Positions 26,601 through 39,188 of a DNA stretch of 64,000 bases are shown here, piece by piece. Made by a program: the position numbers and the translations under genes. The stretch spans positions 44,126,037 through 44,190,036 of the forward strand of contig OU015525.1 in assembly GCA_907165065.1 (NCBI GenBank). The letters run 5' to 3'. This stretch comes from Caprimulgus europaeus. Its lineage: Eukaryota; Chordata; Aves; Caprimulgiformes; Caprimulgidae. The number at the start of each line of letters is the position of its first letter. The first letter of the stretch is position 1. Below the pieces are notes generated by a model. It made no database searches and had not been told where the DNA came from. It worked only from the letters and a program-made list of their open reading frames with translations.

Positions 26601-29600
26601 GTACGGCCTAGATGATTTCCTGGCCACAGCAAAATACTTTTTTTTTTTTAACCAGAGACAGAAATATGTATGTTCTGGAGATAGGCTGACCCATCCTAGG
26701 GTTAAAGGGACTGTTATCTGCCCTGGCTGCCCTTTCTATCTCGTTTCTGTATTATTCCTGTGTAGGTGCTAAAAGGGTGTTGTTGTTGGCCTTTTTTTAG
26801 TTAGTGCAGAGAGCAACTAGGGGAGAGGAGAGAGTGAATGAGCATTGACATAAACGTAACCTCTGTGACAATTTGAGCCATAGTGATACAGTTAGGATTT
26901 TACATAGGTGTGAATAACTATCACAACTGTTCACTTCATGACCTTTTGAGATTTTTTATTTCAAATTCACCATTGATTAATTTACATTTGTTTATTATGA
27001 AAAGCACTTTTGATCTCAGTGGATTTCAGCACTAGGTGATATTGAAGAATTGCCTTCAGCTTAAATAAATGTCAAATGACCTTCCTGTTTGGGGGCTGAA
27101 CTCAATGCTATAAGCATGAACAAGTTAAATATGCAGAGGATATAGTATTTGACTGATATTGTACAGTAAAAGGCCTGTTCTCAGTTGAGGAATGTTTTTG
27201 GCCAATAAATCATAGTCCATTCACTTGGCAAGTCTTCCTTTGAAATGTATAATAAATACTGTGAATGTTTTAATGTCCAAAAAGAAGTGAAAGGACATCC
27301 ATTCTCAGAATTAGTTATAAGGGTCTCATATAATATTATTACATCTAGCAGTTGATGCCTTTCAACATTGATGTTCAAAGCTATGTTGTAAAAATGCAGA
27401 ATAAAAATCAGTACTTACATGAAAGAGTTACAGTCTATGCACATTTATCTCAGAAGGTCTGAACTGACCGACTTAGTCACTGGAGCTCTGTTTTAATGGT
27501 GTGTAGGTGTTTAAAAAGTGTTTACACCACAAAGCTGCCCCCTCCAGATAACATTTCTGTTACATTCACAGTATGGTGACAAATAAATAGAGAACAAACA
27601 ACTCCTCCACTAAATACATTAAGCAATAATGGCATGATTAATGTAGGGCAGTAATTATGACAACCAGGAAAATAAGTAGTGAAAGTAACAATCTGTTTGC
27701 TTAATGCATTTCAGCTTGACATTCTTTTGTAATGAAATCAGAAAGAAATACAAAGCAAATAATGCTTCACCTAGAAAAATGTTGCTGGAAAGCACCGGAT
27801 GAGAACAAGGAGGGGGTTTTAGTGGAGTGTTTTGGGCTTTTTTCTCTGAATTGATTGTGTATTTTGTAGGCAGGCATTTTATTGTGACAGAATGTGAAGG
27901 GATTGCTACGTACAATGTGCATATGATGTTTGCCTTTTACTTTCAAGACTGCACTCAGTCTGCTACTGCCGTGGAGAAATTGTCTACCCACTAACGCATT
28001 CTGTCAGTGTGATTCAATAGTAATTCTAGATTTCATCTGAACATAAACGTATGCTGGGTCTGAGCTGGAGTCATGACAGCAATAAATTAACATGGTTAAA
28101 ATATGATGGGAAAATACCTATTCAAATGAACTTATTACCCCTAGTGTTAGCCTTTCACTTCTGCACTATCATGAAACAGTGAAATTTGCAATTTAGAGGT
28201 TCTTAGAAAGATAGATTATATCTATTATAGGTTCCAAAATTGTATTGAAAATTAAAAGTGTTTTATTTGAGATTAAGAAGCTACTCTATATACAATGTGA
28301 CAATGGAATTAAACACACACAAAAAAATGCACAATACATGTCATTAAAGAGAGGACTGAAAAGTGTGAATTTATGTTATTTCATACAAGTACTTAGTTGC
28401 AATGGGTAGACCTCTTTAAACATATTATTTCAGATATAAAGGAATCTATTTATCAAATTTCCTTTTCAAGTGAATTGAGTTAAAGCATGTAGTTTAGAGT
28501 CCAAGATTTCAAACTGGCCAACATTTTTTCTTACTTAGCAGTAGTTTGTACGTCCTCACCCAATTTCAAATAAGTAAACTACAGAGTGGGAAACACACTC
28601 TAAGAGTCGAGCTTTTAGCTTCAACTCACAGAAGCAAAAAGCATATCTTCAGCTGCTTCCACCTATTGATCCACTCCTACTGTGCTGAAATACTTATGGA
28701 AGTCAGTGTAGCTGGGGATTAAACAAAATGATACAACCTCTTTGGAAATGACTGTCAAGATCCTTGAAGAGGAGATGGAATCATCACTTCAAAACTTTTT
28801 GCTTGTTACTTGAGACATGCATTCCTGACTAATTCCTGAAATGTTGTTCACAGAGAAATTCAAGTTGGTAGCAATGTGGAAAATCTTTAAAGGTGAGCAC
28901 GATCAACCACTGAAAATTTTACTAGGGTGTTTTACTGACTTTCCATTACTGACTACTTCAAATCCAGGATAAGATGGTTTTTCACTTGTTGCAAAAAGAG
29001 CAACAGAAAAAAAAATCAAACCAAAATCTGAATAATGTATTTTTAAAGTTATTCCCAGTATTGATGAATTTCTCCTGGACATCCTGGCCTCAACCCATTC
29101 AGGAAATGACCCAGGTAGGGCAACTGACATCCAGCCAGTCCTGTCAGTCCTCTTCTGTGCCTCAGTGCACCTCACAAACACAAAACAGCTTTAATTTGCA
29201 CCCATTACTGATAAGTCAACTAAACAAATAAAGTGAGATTATGAGTTCTGCTTTACAGGTACAAGTGAAAATTAATTTTATAGAAGCCAAAGATGGCAAA
29301 GTTTTAAGGAGATGTGGGTGACACAGTTAAGAAAAGCAACAACTTTTTGAGTGTACAAGCCCTTTTTTTTCCTCTTATGAATTGATATCATAAAAATATT
29401 ATATCTCTGTCCAGATCATGTCCTGTCATCATGACGACAAGCACTTTTATGATTCTATTTTGGAGAAAAAGTCAGTGTCTCTGAACATACCGTTGAGTAT
29501 TGTAACGGGGAGCTGAATCTTCCTTTTTGCCACAGCATTGGGAATCAGTGATTTGTTTCTCCACAGTTTCTGAGAGAGATAGAAATGGAAAAAAGGAAAA

Positions 29601-30749
29601 AAGACCCTCTTCCCCTGACATGCCTTTAATATACTGATGTAACTCTCTTCTTTATTAGCGATAGTCTTTTTCTATCACAAAGACCTATCTTCCAGTGGTA
29701 ACACAGTGTATTTCACATCTGCTACTGCCAGAACAGCTTAAAACGGCATATGACTGAGTGCATGACAAGAGAAATCTGACAGAATCCCTTCATCACCGAA
29801 GAGTCAGTCAGGACACCAAACACAGCCATGATTAAAATTTTCACAGTTGCCTGCTATAAGTGCAATAATACAAGAAATGTTTCACAAACAATATTAATCC
29901 TGGTAGAAATGGCTAAACGAACCCTGCCTGGGTTTTCCTTTGCTGAATAGTTGAGAAGTGACAATAAAAGAGAGCATGCTTTCAAGAAGAAATATTGCAT
30001 GATTAGTTAAGAGCAAGAAAAAAAAAAAAGGGAAATTTGCAAATATTTCAAAAATCAGAATGTTGTAATAATACAAACAAAAATGATCCTTCTAAAGAAG
30101 TTACAAAGGAATGCTAAAGCACACTGTTTATGGGAGTCTTAATTACTGCACATATTAGAAAAATAAGTTTATAGAGCCTAATCAGATAAACACAAACAAT
30201 ATGCAATTCTCCTGCATACTGGGTGGAGTTTTTTGTGGGTCTTACCAGCTTATCAGCTCCTTTGGCATGTCCTGCACCCCACTTTCTAACTCTATAAGGA
30301 TAGAAGCATCTTCAGCTGCTATGGAAGCTTGTCACTCTACGTTTCCACAGTGTTTCCAAAAACCTGTATTTGTCATGTACAACAAGGGCTACAGCCTTTC
30401 TTTCTCCTATGGCTTAAAGGATCTTCAGAGAGACACAATCATCTTTTTGAAACTAGCAGTTCTGTATTTTCCCCTTCCTTTACAGTATGTTACACAGAAA
30501 GGTGTTTGGTTCTTTTTCCTAGTTTATATTTTGTCATTCCTTTTTCGCCTCGCAGACTTTAAAGTGAGTAAAGGAATAATGTGGAACACACCCCACAAGG
30601 ACTTCTGTGTGAATTTTAAGTTTTACTAATACTTCATAGAAAAGAAAAATTAACTCACACAAAAAACCTCACAAAATAACCAGTCACCCACCAACCACAG
30701 CACAAGTGACACTGAACACTAGTTTGTTTTAGAGGTCAAAAATAAGTCA

Positions 30750-32198
30750 GACCAAATACTGATTAAATCTTTATTCATTAAAAAATCTTAGTATAAAAAT
30801 ATAACAGTTCGTTTTGTACACTTAGAGAAAGGACAAAGATGAAACTATAGAATAGCAGTAAAGGCACATAAGTCAATTTAAAGATTCCTGAAAATATGTT
30901 TTCAGAATTGTGTTCTCTTCCGTTGTCATATGCCATGCATTTATAGTCTTCAGCAAAATAGTAAGCTTCCTAAAGCAGCCACTTGATATACTTTGGAGTT
31001 ATGCATAACCATGACAACCTATAATGAAAAGCGTTGGCTACATTAGAGTTCACTATTGTTAGTTCATCTAGTGATGGACAAAGGTCAGGTAGGTTTAGTG
31101 ATAGTACATAAAAAGTTGTACAGATAACTTACAGAAATTATATCATCCAGACAAATACTTGTTATTTTCTATGACCTCTGATGTATTTCAGTGATACCCA
31201 GCAGAATAAACAACTTGATGTACTGCTGAAGACTAAATGAAGCTATGTTACAGTGTCTTTCAAGACCATGAATCATTACAAAGTAGACTCAGTTATAACA
31301 CTAATGCAATTACTTTTAGTTGAACACTTTGCCAGATCTAGCACATAACTAAGCTGACAGAAAGCAGTGAATATTGATAGGATTAGTCACTTGAGAACAA
31401 GTAGGTCCTTAAACTATAGTAAAGCAGGTGAGAGTAATCTAAGCAAGCTAGGACTAGCAACACTGATTATGGTTGCTCTTCTGCTTGGAAGATGTCAGTG
31501 TGCATTAGGATTACTGGGGGTTTTTGTCTATCATCTCCTCTATTCTGTTCTCAAATACCAACATACATAGATATGAGTGAAAGTTGTCCCTGAGTATCTG
31601 AGGTTGGGATTTATGCACCCTGCTTGAACAAAGAGACCAAACTAATTACTGTGTCTTCACGTAACTGGGTTTTCTAAAAGCAAAGCTATAACAAACATTC
31701 TTGTAAACTTACTCCCTGTAACTGGTACACAAATACTTGATAGAAAACATGTACCATAAAGCAGTTCCACTCCAGACTATATATCTGGATCTTGTTTACT
31801 TGTGTAACTGCCTATAAGCTTAAAGGTAAAACTTAACAGTATCACCTATTGCAAAGTTATTCAATACACATGCTTCTCCTAAACCTACGATATCTTACTT
31901 TCACTGTAATTTTTCTCTAACTACCCAAGTCATCAGAATATTTAATCCTGGTAACTTCCATTAGAGAGATATCTCAAATTACAGCAACTCTGTTATGAAC
32001 AAAGTAGGCCATGGACATGTCTATTAAGCAATATCATTTAAGCTACTGACAAATATTTTGAAAATACACTTTTCCACACTCCTAAAGGTTTTGTTTTCTT
32101 CTTGCAGCTGAACCCAGACATTAGGAAGATCCCAAGCCTCTTGGAAAATCAAGTCTGTACGTAGTATCTCAGTCAGTAAAGCCAGCATGCTGTCCTAT
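30750..32198 (-). other. PPDPFL: PPDPFL 3' UTR (most of the last exon)
   Basis: The last exon begins at 32211, after the acceptor TTCTGCAG, with a tract containing ATATTAC just upstream. Only 13 bases are coding, so almost the whole exon is untranslated. I place its end about 20 bases past the AATAAA at 30775-30770, giving a 3' UTR of about 1.45 kb. An ATTAAA variant around 31940 could support a much shorter form of about 0.27 kb. I see no long open frame or repeat inside it. The extent is inferred. Confidence 0.55.
30770..30775 (-). terminator. PPDPFL: Polyadenylation signal for PPDPFL
   Basis: This is a canonical AATAAA on the minus strand and the first one I find downstream of the PPDPFL stop codon. 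The sequence after it has a CA-free spacer and then T/G-rich stretches (around 30750-30725 on the minus strand), as expected of a downstream element. An ATTAAA near 31940 is an alternative, weaker signal. Confidence 0.55.
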
Positions 32199-33851
32199 TC
32201 AACTGTTGGTACTGCAGAAGTAATATAAAAAGATTATGAGTGCAATTATCATTATTTTTTTCTCAAGGATATGTGACAAACTATTTTTAAAATGCATTCA
32301 TATCAGCTCTTTAACATAAAGTAAAACCCATAAACTGCATAAATGGGCATGTAAGTGGTATAGGTAGAGGATTAAGTAAATATCACTATAAATGTAGAAC
32401 AGTAATAGTCACTAGCACCTGTTTAATGTGAAGTAGCATATGAGTTCATTTATTAAAATGAAAACATGGGAAGCTTCTGTAGCTGTACAATTGCAGTATC
32501 TTTTACTTAAGTCATCAAAATAGCATTGCACCCCTCAGACTGTTTTAACTCATTACAACTTCTTTAGTAACACTTTTACATCACTGTAAAACCGGGATTT
32601 ACCTGCTTGCCGATAGTGTCTTTCTGCCAACAGTCGGTGGAGACGGCTCACTATGGAAAAAGCTTTTTATCCACCAATATTTATCAATTAACTCAGGTAA
32701 CCCTGCCAAAGGAGAAAAAGTCCACACCATTAGATACTGACTGAGTAACAAACAGGCAAAACAAGAAGACTGTTTGATGGAAAGGAACAATACCATGAAA
32801 TGCTTTGTCCTGGTCTGTAATGTTCACAGCATCTGAACAGCAGGAGGAGCTGGAAGAAACACTGGATTCCGAGTTCTGTCTTGCTGTTCATGGAAAAACA
32901 AACATATATCTAATTAAAAAAAAAAGTTTTTATAGAATACACTATTTCTATGCTAAGAATTTTTCAGATATGCTGCTATCTTGGAGGAAACAATCTAAAA
33001 AAGATAAGTTTATTTAGCTACGACATATAACTTGTACATTATATACACTACTACAGTTGTTTATTCAAAAACTTTTATATAAGTTGATCTCTCAGTCTAC
33101 CTGATCTTCACTTAAAAGCACATCAAGATCTGTTCGCATATCTATCACCAAAATCAGCGACAAATCTTATGATCATGCACACACTGCTACCCAAGCAAAT
33201 GAGTTTTCTTGATTATTCAAGTCCAAACCAACCTAACTGCTGTTCTTTCCATTGCGATACAATTAAATACTATATTCACACTGCAGTGTCCATTTTATAC
33301 AGAGGTATCCTAGTACACCAGAGGTACTCTCAAACCAGTGATTATTTCACATATTTCAAAACAAAAATATGAGTTGGTTTTGTGTTCTGACTGAGCCTGA
33401 AAAGTAAATATAAAGTACAGCTAGAAGCCAGGACATGCTAGGCTAACTTTTTCTATATTATGGTTTATAATTAACAAAAAAAAGTAAAATGGGTATTACA
33501 TAGCCCTAATGAACAATTTTAAATATGAAAAAAAAGTACATGCATAAGCAGAAGCAGATGCCCATTAAAACTTAAATTCCTTGATACAATTAAAAACTCT
33601 CGAAGCAATTAAAAACTACCAGGTAAGGTAAGGACACCTTTTTGCCTCCAGCTCATCCAGGCGTCACCTGAAACACTTTTTGACTTTTCCTGAGTGGCAA
33701 CAACCCGGACAGCTCCTCGGGAGAGGCTCGGGGGGCTCAGCCCTCCCCCCAAGGAGCCCCCACCGCGTCCCCGGGCCCAGGCCCCCGCGCACTTACTCCT
33801 GTAGTACTGGTTCTTGGCCAGGAGGCAGCCGGCGGAGGGGACCGAAGCCAT
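32199..33851 (-). CDS. PPDPFL: PPDPF-like protein, four coding exons
   Basis: The coding exons on the minus strand are 33851-33797, 32883-32794, 32702-32603 and 32211-32199. Every intron has GT/AG ends (for example donor GTAAGT at 33796-33791), and the phases 1, 1 and 2 join cleanly. The predicted protein has 85 residues. It starts MASVPSAGCLLAKNQYYR, continues with a serine-rich stretch (about residues 23-35, including a run of five Ser then Cys-Cys) and a short acidic linker, and then the block YWWIKSFFHSEP (57-68). It ends with a Ser/Thr-rich tail and a TGA in the last exon. The start block and the WW-K-SFFHSEP block are the hallmarks of the PPDPF / PPDPFL family (formerly EXDPF / C8orf22). 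Its length is close to what I recall for human PPDPFL. PPDPF is linked to exocrine pancreas progenitor growth in zebrafish; the biochemical role of the PPDPFL paralogue is not established. No signal peptide, membrane segment or catalytic motif is visible. PPDPFL is preferred over PPDPF because the N-terminus and the SFFHSEP spelling match the former. Confidence 0.93.
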
Positions 33852-34018
33852 GTCAGCAAGACGAGAAAGCGCCTCTCGAGGAAGAGCCTGCGAGGGGAAC
33901 GAGCCACGTTAGTTGGGGGTACCGCGCCCGGTGGCGGAGAGCGGCCCGCAGCCCCCTGCGGCGGAGGCAGCGGCACCGCCGCAGCGAGGCCCGGCCCGGC
34001 CCCTGCCCCACAGCTCAC

Positions 34019-34080
34019 CTGCGTCGCCAACGGAAAGAAGCCGTCAGATGGGAACAACGAAAGGAAGCTCCCCTCCACGG
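34019..34080 (-). other. PPDPFL: PPDPFL non-coding first exon (5' UTR)
   Basis: Read on the minus strand, this segment ends in CAG followed by the strong donor GTGAGC (34018-34013). The next exon begins at 33887, directly after a pyrimidine-rich acceptor ending CTCGCAG, with a branch-point-like CTAAC about 30 bases upstream. This gives a 131-base intron inside the CpG island. The second exon adds 36 more untranslated bases before the ATG at 33851. The 5' edge near 34080 is inferred from the TATA-like element about 30 bases upstream, so it is approximate. The donor and acceptor are directly visible; no transcript evidence is available here. Confidence 0.7.
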
Positions 34081-34108
34081 CAAGTGCCACCAACACCCGG
34101 AGCCGCCC

Positions 34109-34117
34109 CTATATGGG
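34109..34117 (-). promoter_or_regulatory. PPDPFL: TATA/CArG-like core promoter element of PPDPFL
   Basis: On the minus strand the sequence CCCATATAGGGG stands out as the only AT-rich core within several hundred bases of GC-rich DNA. It can be read as a TATA-type element (CATATAG) or as a one-mismatch CArG box (CC, six A/T, GG) of the kind bound by SRF or MADS factors. GC boxes lie upstream of it (GGGGCGG around 34145-34151, and a CCCGCCCCC block around 34172-34180). A start site about 30 bases downstream, near 34080, would open the first exon. Confidence 0.55.
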
Positions 34118-36060
34118 CCCCGGCGGCGGCGGGGGCACGCCCCGGGGCGGTGGGTCGGGACGGGCCGGAGCCCGCCCCCGGGCACGCTGCCGCCCAGCTC
34201 CGGCCCGAACCGGTCTGGACAGCCCGGCGTGACCCCTGAGTCCCCATCCTGGTTCCCTCGGTCCCTCTCCCCCTGAAGCCTTTTCCGGAGCGGGGACTGA
34301 CAGCAGCTGTGTTAGGTATTCAGTTGTCCTCTCCCTGTGGGGAAGGGGAAGAGGGGGATGAAGCAGACGGGTACCTGTTTCAGTAGAGGTTTTTATTTTG
34401 TTTATAAATATGGGCATTACTGTGCAAATACACTAGCAAAAGTGAAGCCAGAGGAATGTTTTCCATTTTCACAATAATAAGTGAAACCTGTGATCATCTA
34501 AGTTAGAAGCAGATTTGATATTAGTAAACATCTAAGTCAGAACTAAGTCCCAGGTAGATCATTACGTTTTTTTCTTCCCACAGATAAATGCACAACTCTT
34601 TCTAAATTGTTGTAATGGCAAAACTTGCCCTACAGTGTGTTACCTCACCTTTCAGAGTTGTCAACAGAAAAAGTAACAGTTTTGGCTATTTTTAATTGCT
34701 CCTGTTCCACAACAAAATGTTTTACCATTGCTTTTCACAGCGAGACTTGTGGGTAAGAACACAGCCACGTGCGGTGTGTGTACCGTGTTACTGCAATGTG
34801 AACAGTGTGTCTTATCTCAAACGATAAGGACGTAGTGCATAATAGCTCCTAGCATATTTGTAAGGATATAAAGTGTACGGAAGGGAAAATGGCTGTAAAA
34901 TAATACTTATACAACAGTTGCACCAGATAAGCATAGTGTATTTTCCTGGGCCCTTTTATTGAGCTGCTCTCAGTCTTGACAACACAGTGGTCTTTCCTGA
35001 GCAAAACCTTTGTGAAATCTGTCAGATTAACACAGAAAACTTTGCAGCTGGGTTGGTACCAAACATTAGCACCAGTTACCTGGTATGTTTATCTTGCAAT
35101 GTAAAAAAAGCACTGTAAGAGTAGAAAATTATACATATTTTCTATACCCCATTCACATTGTGTGTCCCTATCCCCTGTTGCATCTCCTTGTTTATGAATT
35201 CCTATATGTAACCAAAGTATTAGCTCACTGTATCAGTCACCACTTTTCCTGTCTTAATAATGAATTTCCATTTTGAGGCTTGTTCTCTATTTGTGAGCAA
35301 TAAACTTCTGCACCACCTCATTTGTTTGTGTCACTATAAATGTCTTCACACTGGGCACTCTGTTGGATTGTCAGATCCATTCCTGAAAGAAGGGAAGCTT
35401 CCCTCCAGGGAGCTGCAGGAAGTGCTTCTCTTGGGCTGTGAGGGTGGGCGCTTGTAGTGATAGCACTGTGGCCTAGACAGAGCTAGTAACTATCATTTAT
35501 TCTATCTGCCATTCTCTCAGCTTTAAGATCCTGTTTTAATCTACTCTATAACTTTGTCAAGGACATTACTTTGTCAGAAAAAACTGTTCAGGCTCTAACA
35601 TGCCCACAGTCTAGGCATTTTATTTGGCAAGAAAACAGACATAAATGGTTCTCCTGTGATCCCCATAAATAACCATCTGTATTGGAGCCATACCAAAACA
35701 CTCAGGATCTCGGGAACACCGGGTCTGGGAAACTTTAAATTGCTTCAGTGCTGCATGTGTATTATTTTACTGTATCATTTAGCATACATGGTCATTTATC
35801 CATTTTGTTTTAGAGCCCTGTTTCATGCATTGCACTGGAATAGGAAGTACTTTTTTAATGAGAAGTTTTCCACTGCAGTTTTCCACTGTTTTTCCCACAC
35901 GATCTGTCATTATTCCTGTCTATTGTATTTTCTTCAAGTAATGCTTCTGAATACAGAAATGCAGATTTCACCAGTGTTTTTTCTTCCACAGTTATTTTGA
36001 CAGAGTGCTTCTAAAATACTAGCACATTTATTTTTAAGCATTGCTACAAAACCGAGGCAT

Positions 36061-36412
36061 GCTATTATCTTCAGTTAACAAGTGGGAATCCTGAGATCCA
36101 AAGGAGCTAAGATAAAAGAATCCACAAAGCTCAGGTGTCTCATGAGGGAGCAGTCTAGAAATTAATTTTTGTAAAACTATTTAGCACTATGCCACACTTC
36201 ATTTACCCACTTACAGCTCTCATTCACCTTCAGATACAGATTTAAGTACTCAGCACATTGATAAATCTGATTCTCATCAGACACTGAAAAAATTGGTTAG
36301 TGGCCACCTATGATAAGTGTAAGTAACTCACATAGTTTTGCATTACAAAGTCCGGGGCTAGGTTATAATTAGGTTTCAAGACAGCGTTCAATTGCCTTAA
36401 CCACTAACCTGT
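36061..36412 (-). repeat. MIR-like SINE relic, interrupted
   Basis: Two segments resemble the reverse complement of the ancient MIR SINE. At 36061-36145 there is CTATTATCTTC...AGTGGGAATCCTGAG...AGGAGCTAAG, like the MIR core with its ACAGATGAGGAAACTGAGG motif. At 36312-36412 the series ends GCCTTAACCACTAACC, like the tRNA-derived MIR start. They are in the right order for one reverse-oriented copy with an insert of about 165 bases. Divergence is high and no search was possible. Confidence 0.4.
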
Positions 36413-36549
36413 TCTTTTCTCCCTGGGAGACTTTTCACTACTCAACTTCGGTCACAGACATGGAAAAAGTCCTACTAAATGCACTCTGTAATCTCTTTAA
36501 CTTCACAAGCTCAGTTCATATCCATGCTTCATGCCAAAAGAGGCAGAAG

Positions 36550-36605
36550 CCCTATGAGATAAATAGCGCATATCCCCAATTTTATAAAAATGCATTTACA
36601 GAAGG
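36550..36605 (-). repeat. Second MIR-like fragment
   Basis: CCCTATGAGATAAATAG...TATCCCCAATTTTATA resembles the CCTATGAGGTAGGTACTATTATTATCCCCATTTTACAG part of reverse-oriented MIR. The fragment is short and diverged. Confidence 0.4.
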
Positions 36606-39188
36606 AACATTTTCAGTCTTTTGATTGACTAATTCTGTGACCTTAACAACAGTGTTCATTTAATGTTTGTGTATGCATAACTATAAAATGATTAAAACAC
36701 TGAATTGTATGTCATCCCATGAATCATGTATACTTAACAAAAGTATATTTTAAAAAATAAATTAATAAATCTTCCACTGGATCCTGTCAGGATTACCTGG
36801 TATAACCCTTTTTTTGACATTAAAAGTAAATTATCTCAGTCACAAAAACAAAAACAAGAGAACAGACTATATTAAGATTCACCTTGAAGCTGACCTGTTA
36901 ATTATTTACTAGACAAAGTTTATCTAATAAACTTAGATACTCTTTCAGTTCTTGGAATAACTGTGAACATTGTGCCAGTCTTTTTGGGAACTCGTTTGTG
37001 GTGTTTACTTCCAGGCACTTTTGTGACAATTTTTTTATTTTCCTTGTTACTTAACATTGTGGAAGAGTAGTGTGGCACTGGAAATTGTACAGTGTTGTTT
37101 CATGGCTGTGTCCTTTGAATGATTGTATGGGTACTCTGACATTAATGTTTAGAGGCATGAGAACAATTTAAGTGAAAGCATCTTTCCACATGCATATGCA
37201 GAAAGGTACATTTTGGCACGTAAGGATAGAGCATCCCCTCCTCCCAAGCTTCTGGAAAAGCAAATTTTGCATATTTTCATTGCCCAGTCTTACTGCCCCA
37301 TCTGCAATTAACATTTCAATCAAATTTTGTACAGAAGGTATAAATCACTCTTATTTGAAGGGAATTATGTCTTAATTTGACAGTATGACTTGCCATGAGA
37401 AGACTGAACTTCCCTGGGTAGTATTTTGTAATGGGTGTATTAACATTTTCAGAGAACTTTCAGAAATGTTTCCTTCATGCATCTTTCAGTAACTCTAATT
37501 ATTCACTGTCTCAGCAGATTGTTTTGCATACTTGTTCTGTCAAATTTTGAAAGGAGTCTGTAAAAAGAGGCTTGCATTAAAGAAATCAAGTAGCTGTACT
37601 ATGTAAAGTAACAAACCTTTGCTATGTAAAAATTAGTTACCAAAACGTGTTTGGTCTGTTAGCTACTTCCAAGGACCAGTGCCATCACTTACCTTTTTCA
37701 TTTGTTTTACTCTTCAGGTATTCCTCCAAGCCAGACAACTCTGCAGGAATGTGGGGCTCATCTACCAAAACCAAGGGGATTTGAAGAACTGATGAAGAAT
37801 TACATGGCAGTGTGGGAGGTGGCAGAGGAATGGAAATTTATATTGTATATAGCCTGCAAAAGAGACACAGGGTCACAGAGCTTCTGGGGAGAGCCTGAGC
37901 ACAGAGGGACAGAAAAAGCCTTTCTTTACACTGCTCCAGTGTGTGGCACCACTGCAAATCATCAGCTTTGCAGTAACAACCACTCCCAGTAGTGAAGTGA
38001 TTGCTTACTGGCAGTTCTGGAACTTTTATTTTTTGTTATTATTATTTTTAATACTTATTACAAATGTGAAAGGAATACTCTTTAAAAAAAAAATAATTAA
38101 GAGGAGAAGTTTTGGGGTTTTTTTATTCCTAACCATTTAAGATAGCAGAGGTGATAACACTGAAAGCAAAGTCTACTGAATTAGACTCCATGCAGCAGGC
38201 CTCTGAATGACGCACGTTGCCTGAAATGTCAGCAGAAGTAGGGAAAATACATATTTTCACCTATAAACTGCAGTGCCAAAATACTGGAAAAGACAATATG
38301 CGTTGCTAAATTGTTAGTAAAACTTTGTGCAGTTATGGTTAAGTACATCAAGTTTTCAAAAGCTAACAGTTGCAAGTTTCTCTTGTAGCACTACACTCAT
38401 AAGAAAAAAATAAAAAAAGACGTTTTAATATCTATGGTTTTAGCTGTATTTTAGCATTTGATTGAAATAGATTTTTCTTTGGATCCAGATATAAGAAGCT
38501 GCACGTGCTTGATAAAGTTCTTCCAGCAAGCTACATCTTTTGTGTCTTTCTAAGGAGACATAGAAATCCTTGCAATTTTTGTTACTTTCATGTCTGAAGC
38601 ATTCCAGAGAAGCCTTAAGGTTCCAGACTGACCAAATAAAGGGGTTATGGATTGTACTCCTACAAGACAGAATACGTAATTGAATTTAATAAAGCAAAAT
38701 TTAATCATAGGCATGTTTATATAACCCTTTAATATGTCCCTGGAGATTGATTAATCTATAGAGACTAGAAGATTTAGCTTGTTACTCAATTTTATCATCC
38801 AATACAGAAATGCAGGGCCAAAACCATGCATATTTTAGTACCCTTGTCTATTTTAGCTCAAGTAAATATTTTATTGTGTAGCATCCACTTTTTCCAATTG
38901 CTTTAAACAGTACTATGCACTTTGATGTACACACAGACTCTGCTCTGATTCACTTCTATACCTGCTCTCTCTCTGTCCTTGCAAGTAGCATGGACTCAGC
39001 CTCACCCGACTGAAAACAACCTGACACCTCTTCAGGTCTGCAAAGGCATCTTAGAAGGTGCTTATAGCCTAGCATGCCCCACACTATCTAGACACAATTG
39101 CTCAGCACTGAGATGTGACACGCTTGGCATCCTCATATCTTGGCTATGCCACCAGGCCAGATACTCATAATGGAGCAACATGGGGTGC

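Larger units (their letters stand above)
9749..30749. other. Long gene-free stretch downstream of PPDPFL
   Basis: About 21 kb holds no coding exon that I can support, no RNA gene and no clear transposon beyond the MIR-like traces and simple repeats listed separately. Several segments keep CpG dinucleotides and homeodomain/POU-like words (for example around 13400-13490, 24720-24830 and 26060-26120) and could be conserved regulatory DNA. That cannot be tested from one sequence. Frames of 124 codons (16666-17040) and 142 codons (30201-30629) have no recognisable motifs. Confidence 0.6.
33690..34280. promoter_or_regulatory. CpG island over the PPDPFL promoter
   Basis: This is a dense GC- and CpG-rich block (many CGG, GCG and CCGCC runs) in an otherwise AT-rich, CpG-poor window. 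It covers PPDPFL exons 1 and 2, the intron between them and the upstream promoter. Long open frames appear on both strands here simply because stop codons are rare in GC-rich DNA; I do not call them genes. A plus-strand divergent transcript from the same island is possible but has no sequence support beyond the island itself. Confidence 0.9.

Noticed and set aside
30201-30629. A 142-codon plus-strand frame just beyond the PPDPFL 3' end
   Set aside because: It is hydrophobic low-complexity text from T-rich DNA with no recognisable motif, good start context or splice signal.
32599-32796. A 65-codon minus-strand frame that contains the PPDPFL third coding exon
   Set aside because: The frame's start lies in the intron and its end runs past the donor. 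Only 32702-32603 is exon, so it is not a separate gene.
33680-34417. Several overlapping frames of 67-198 codons in the CpG island on both strands
   Set aside because: They arise from low stop-codon frequency in GC-rich DNA. The real coding part here is the 55-base start of PPDPFL, and the splice sites cut across these frames.
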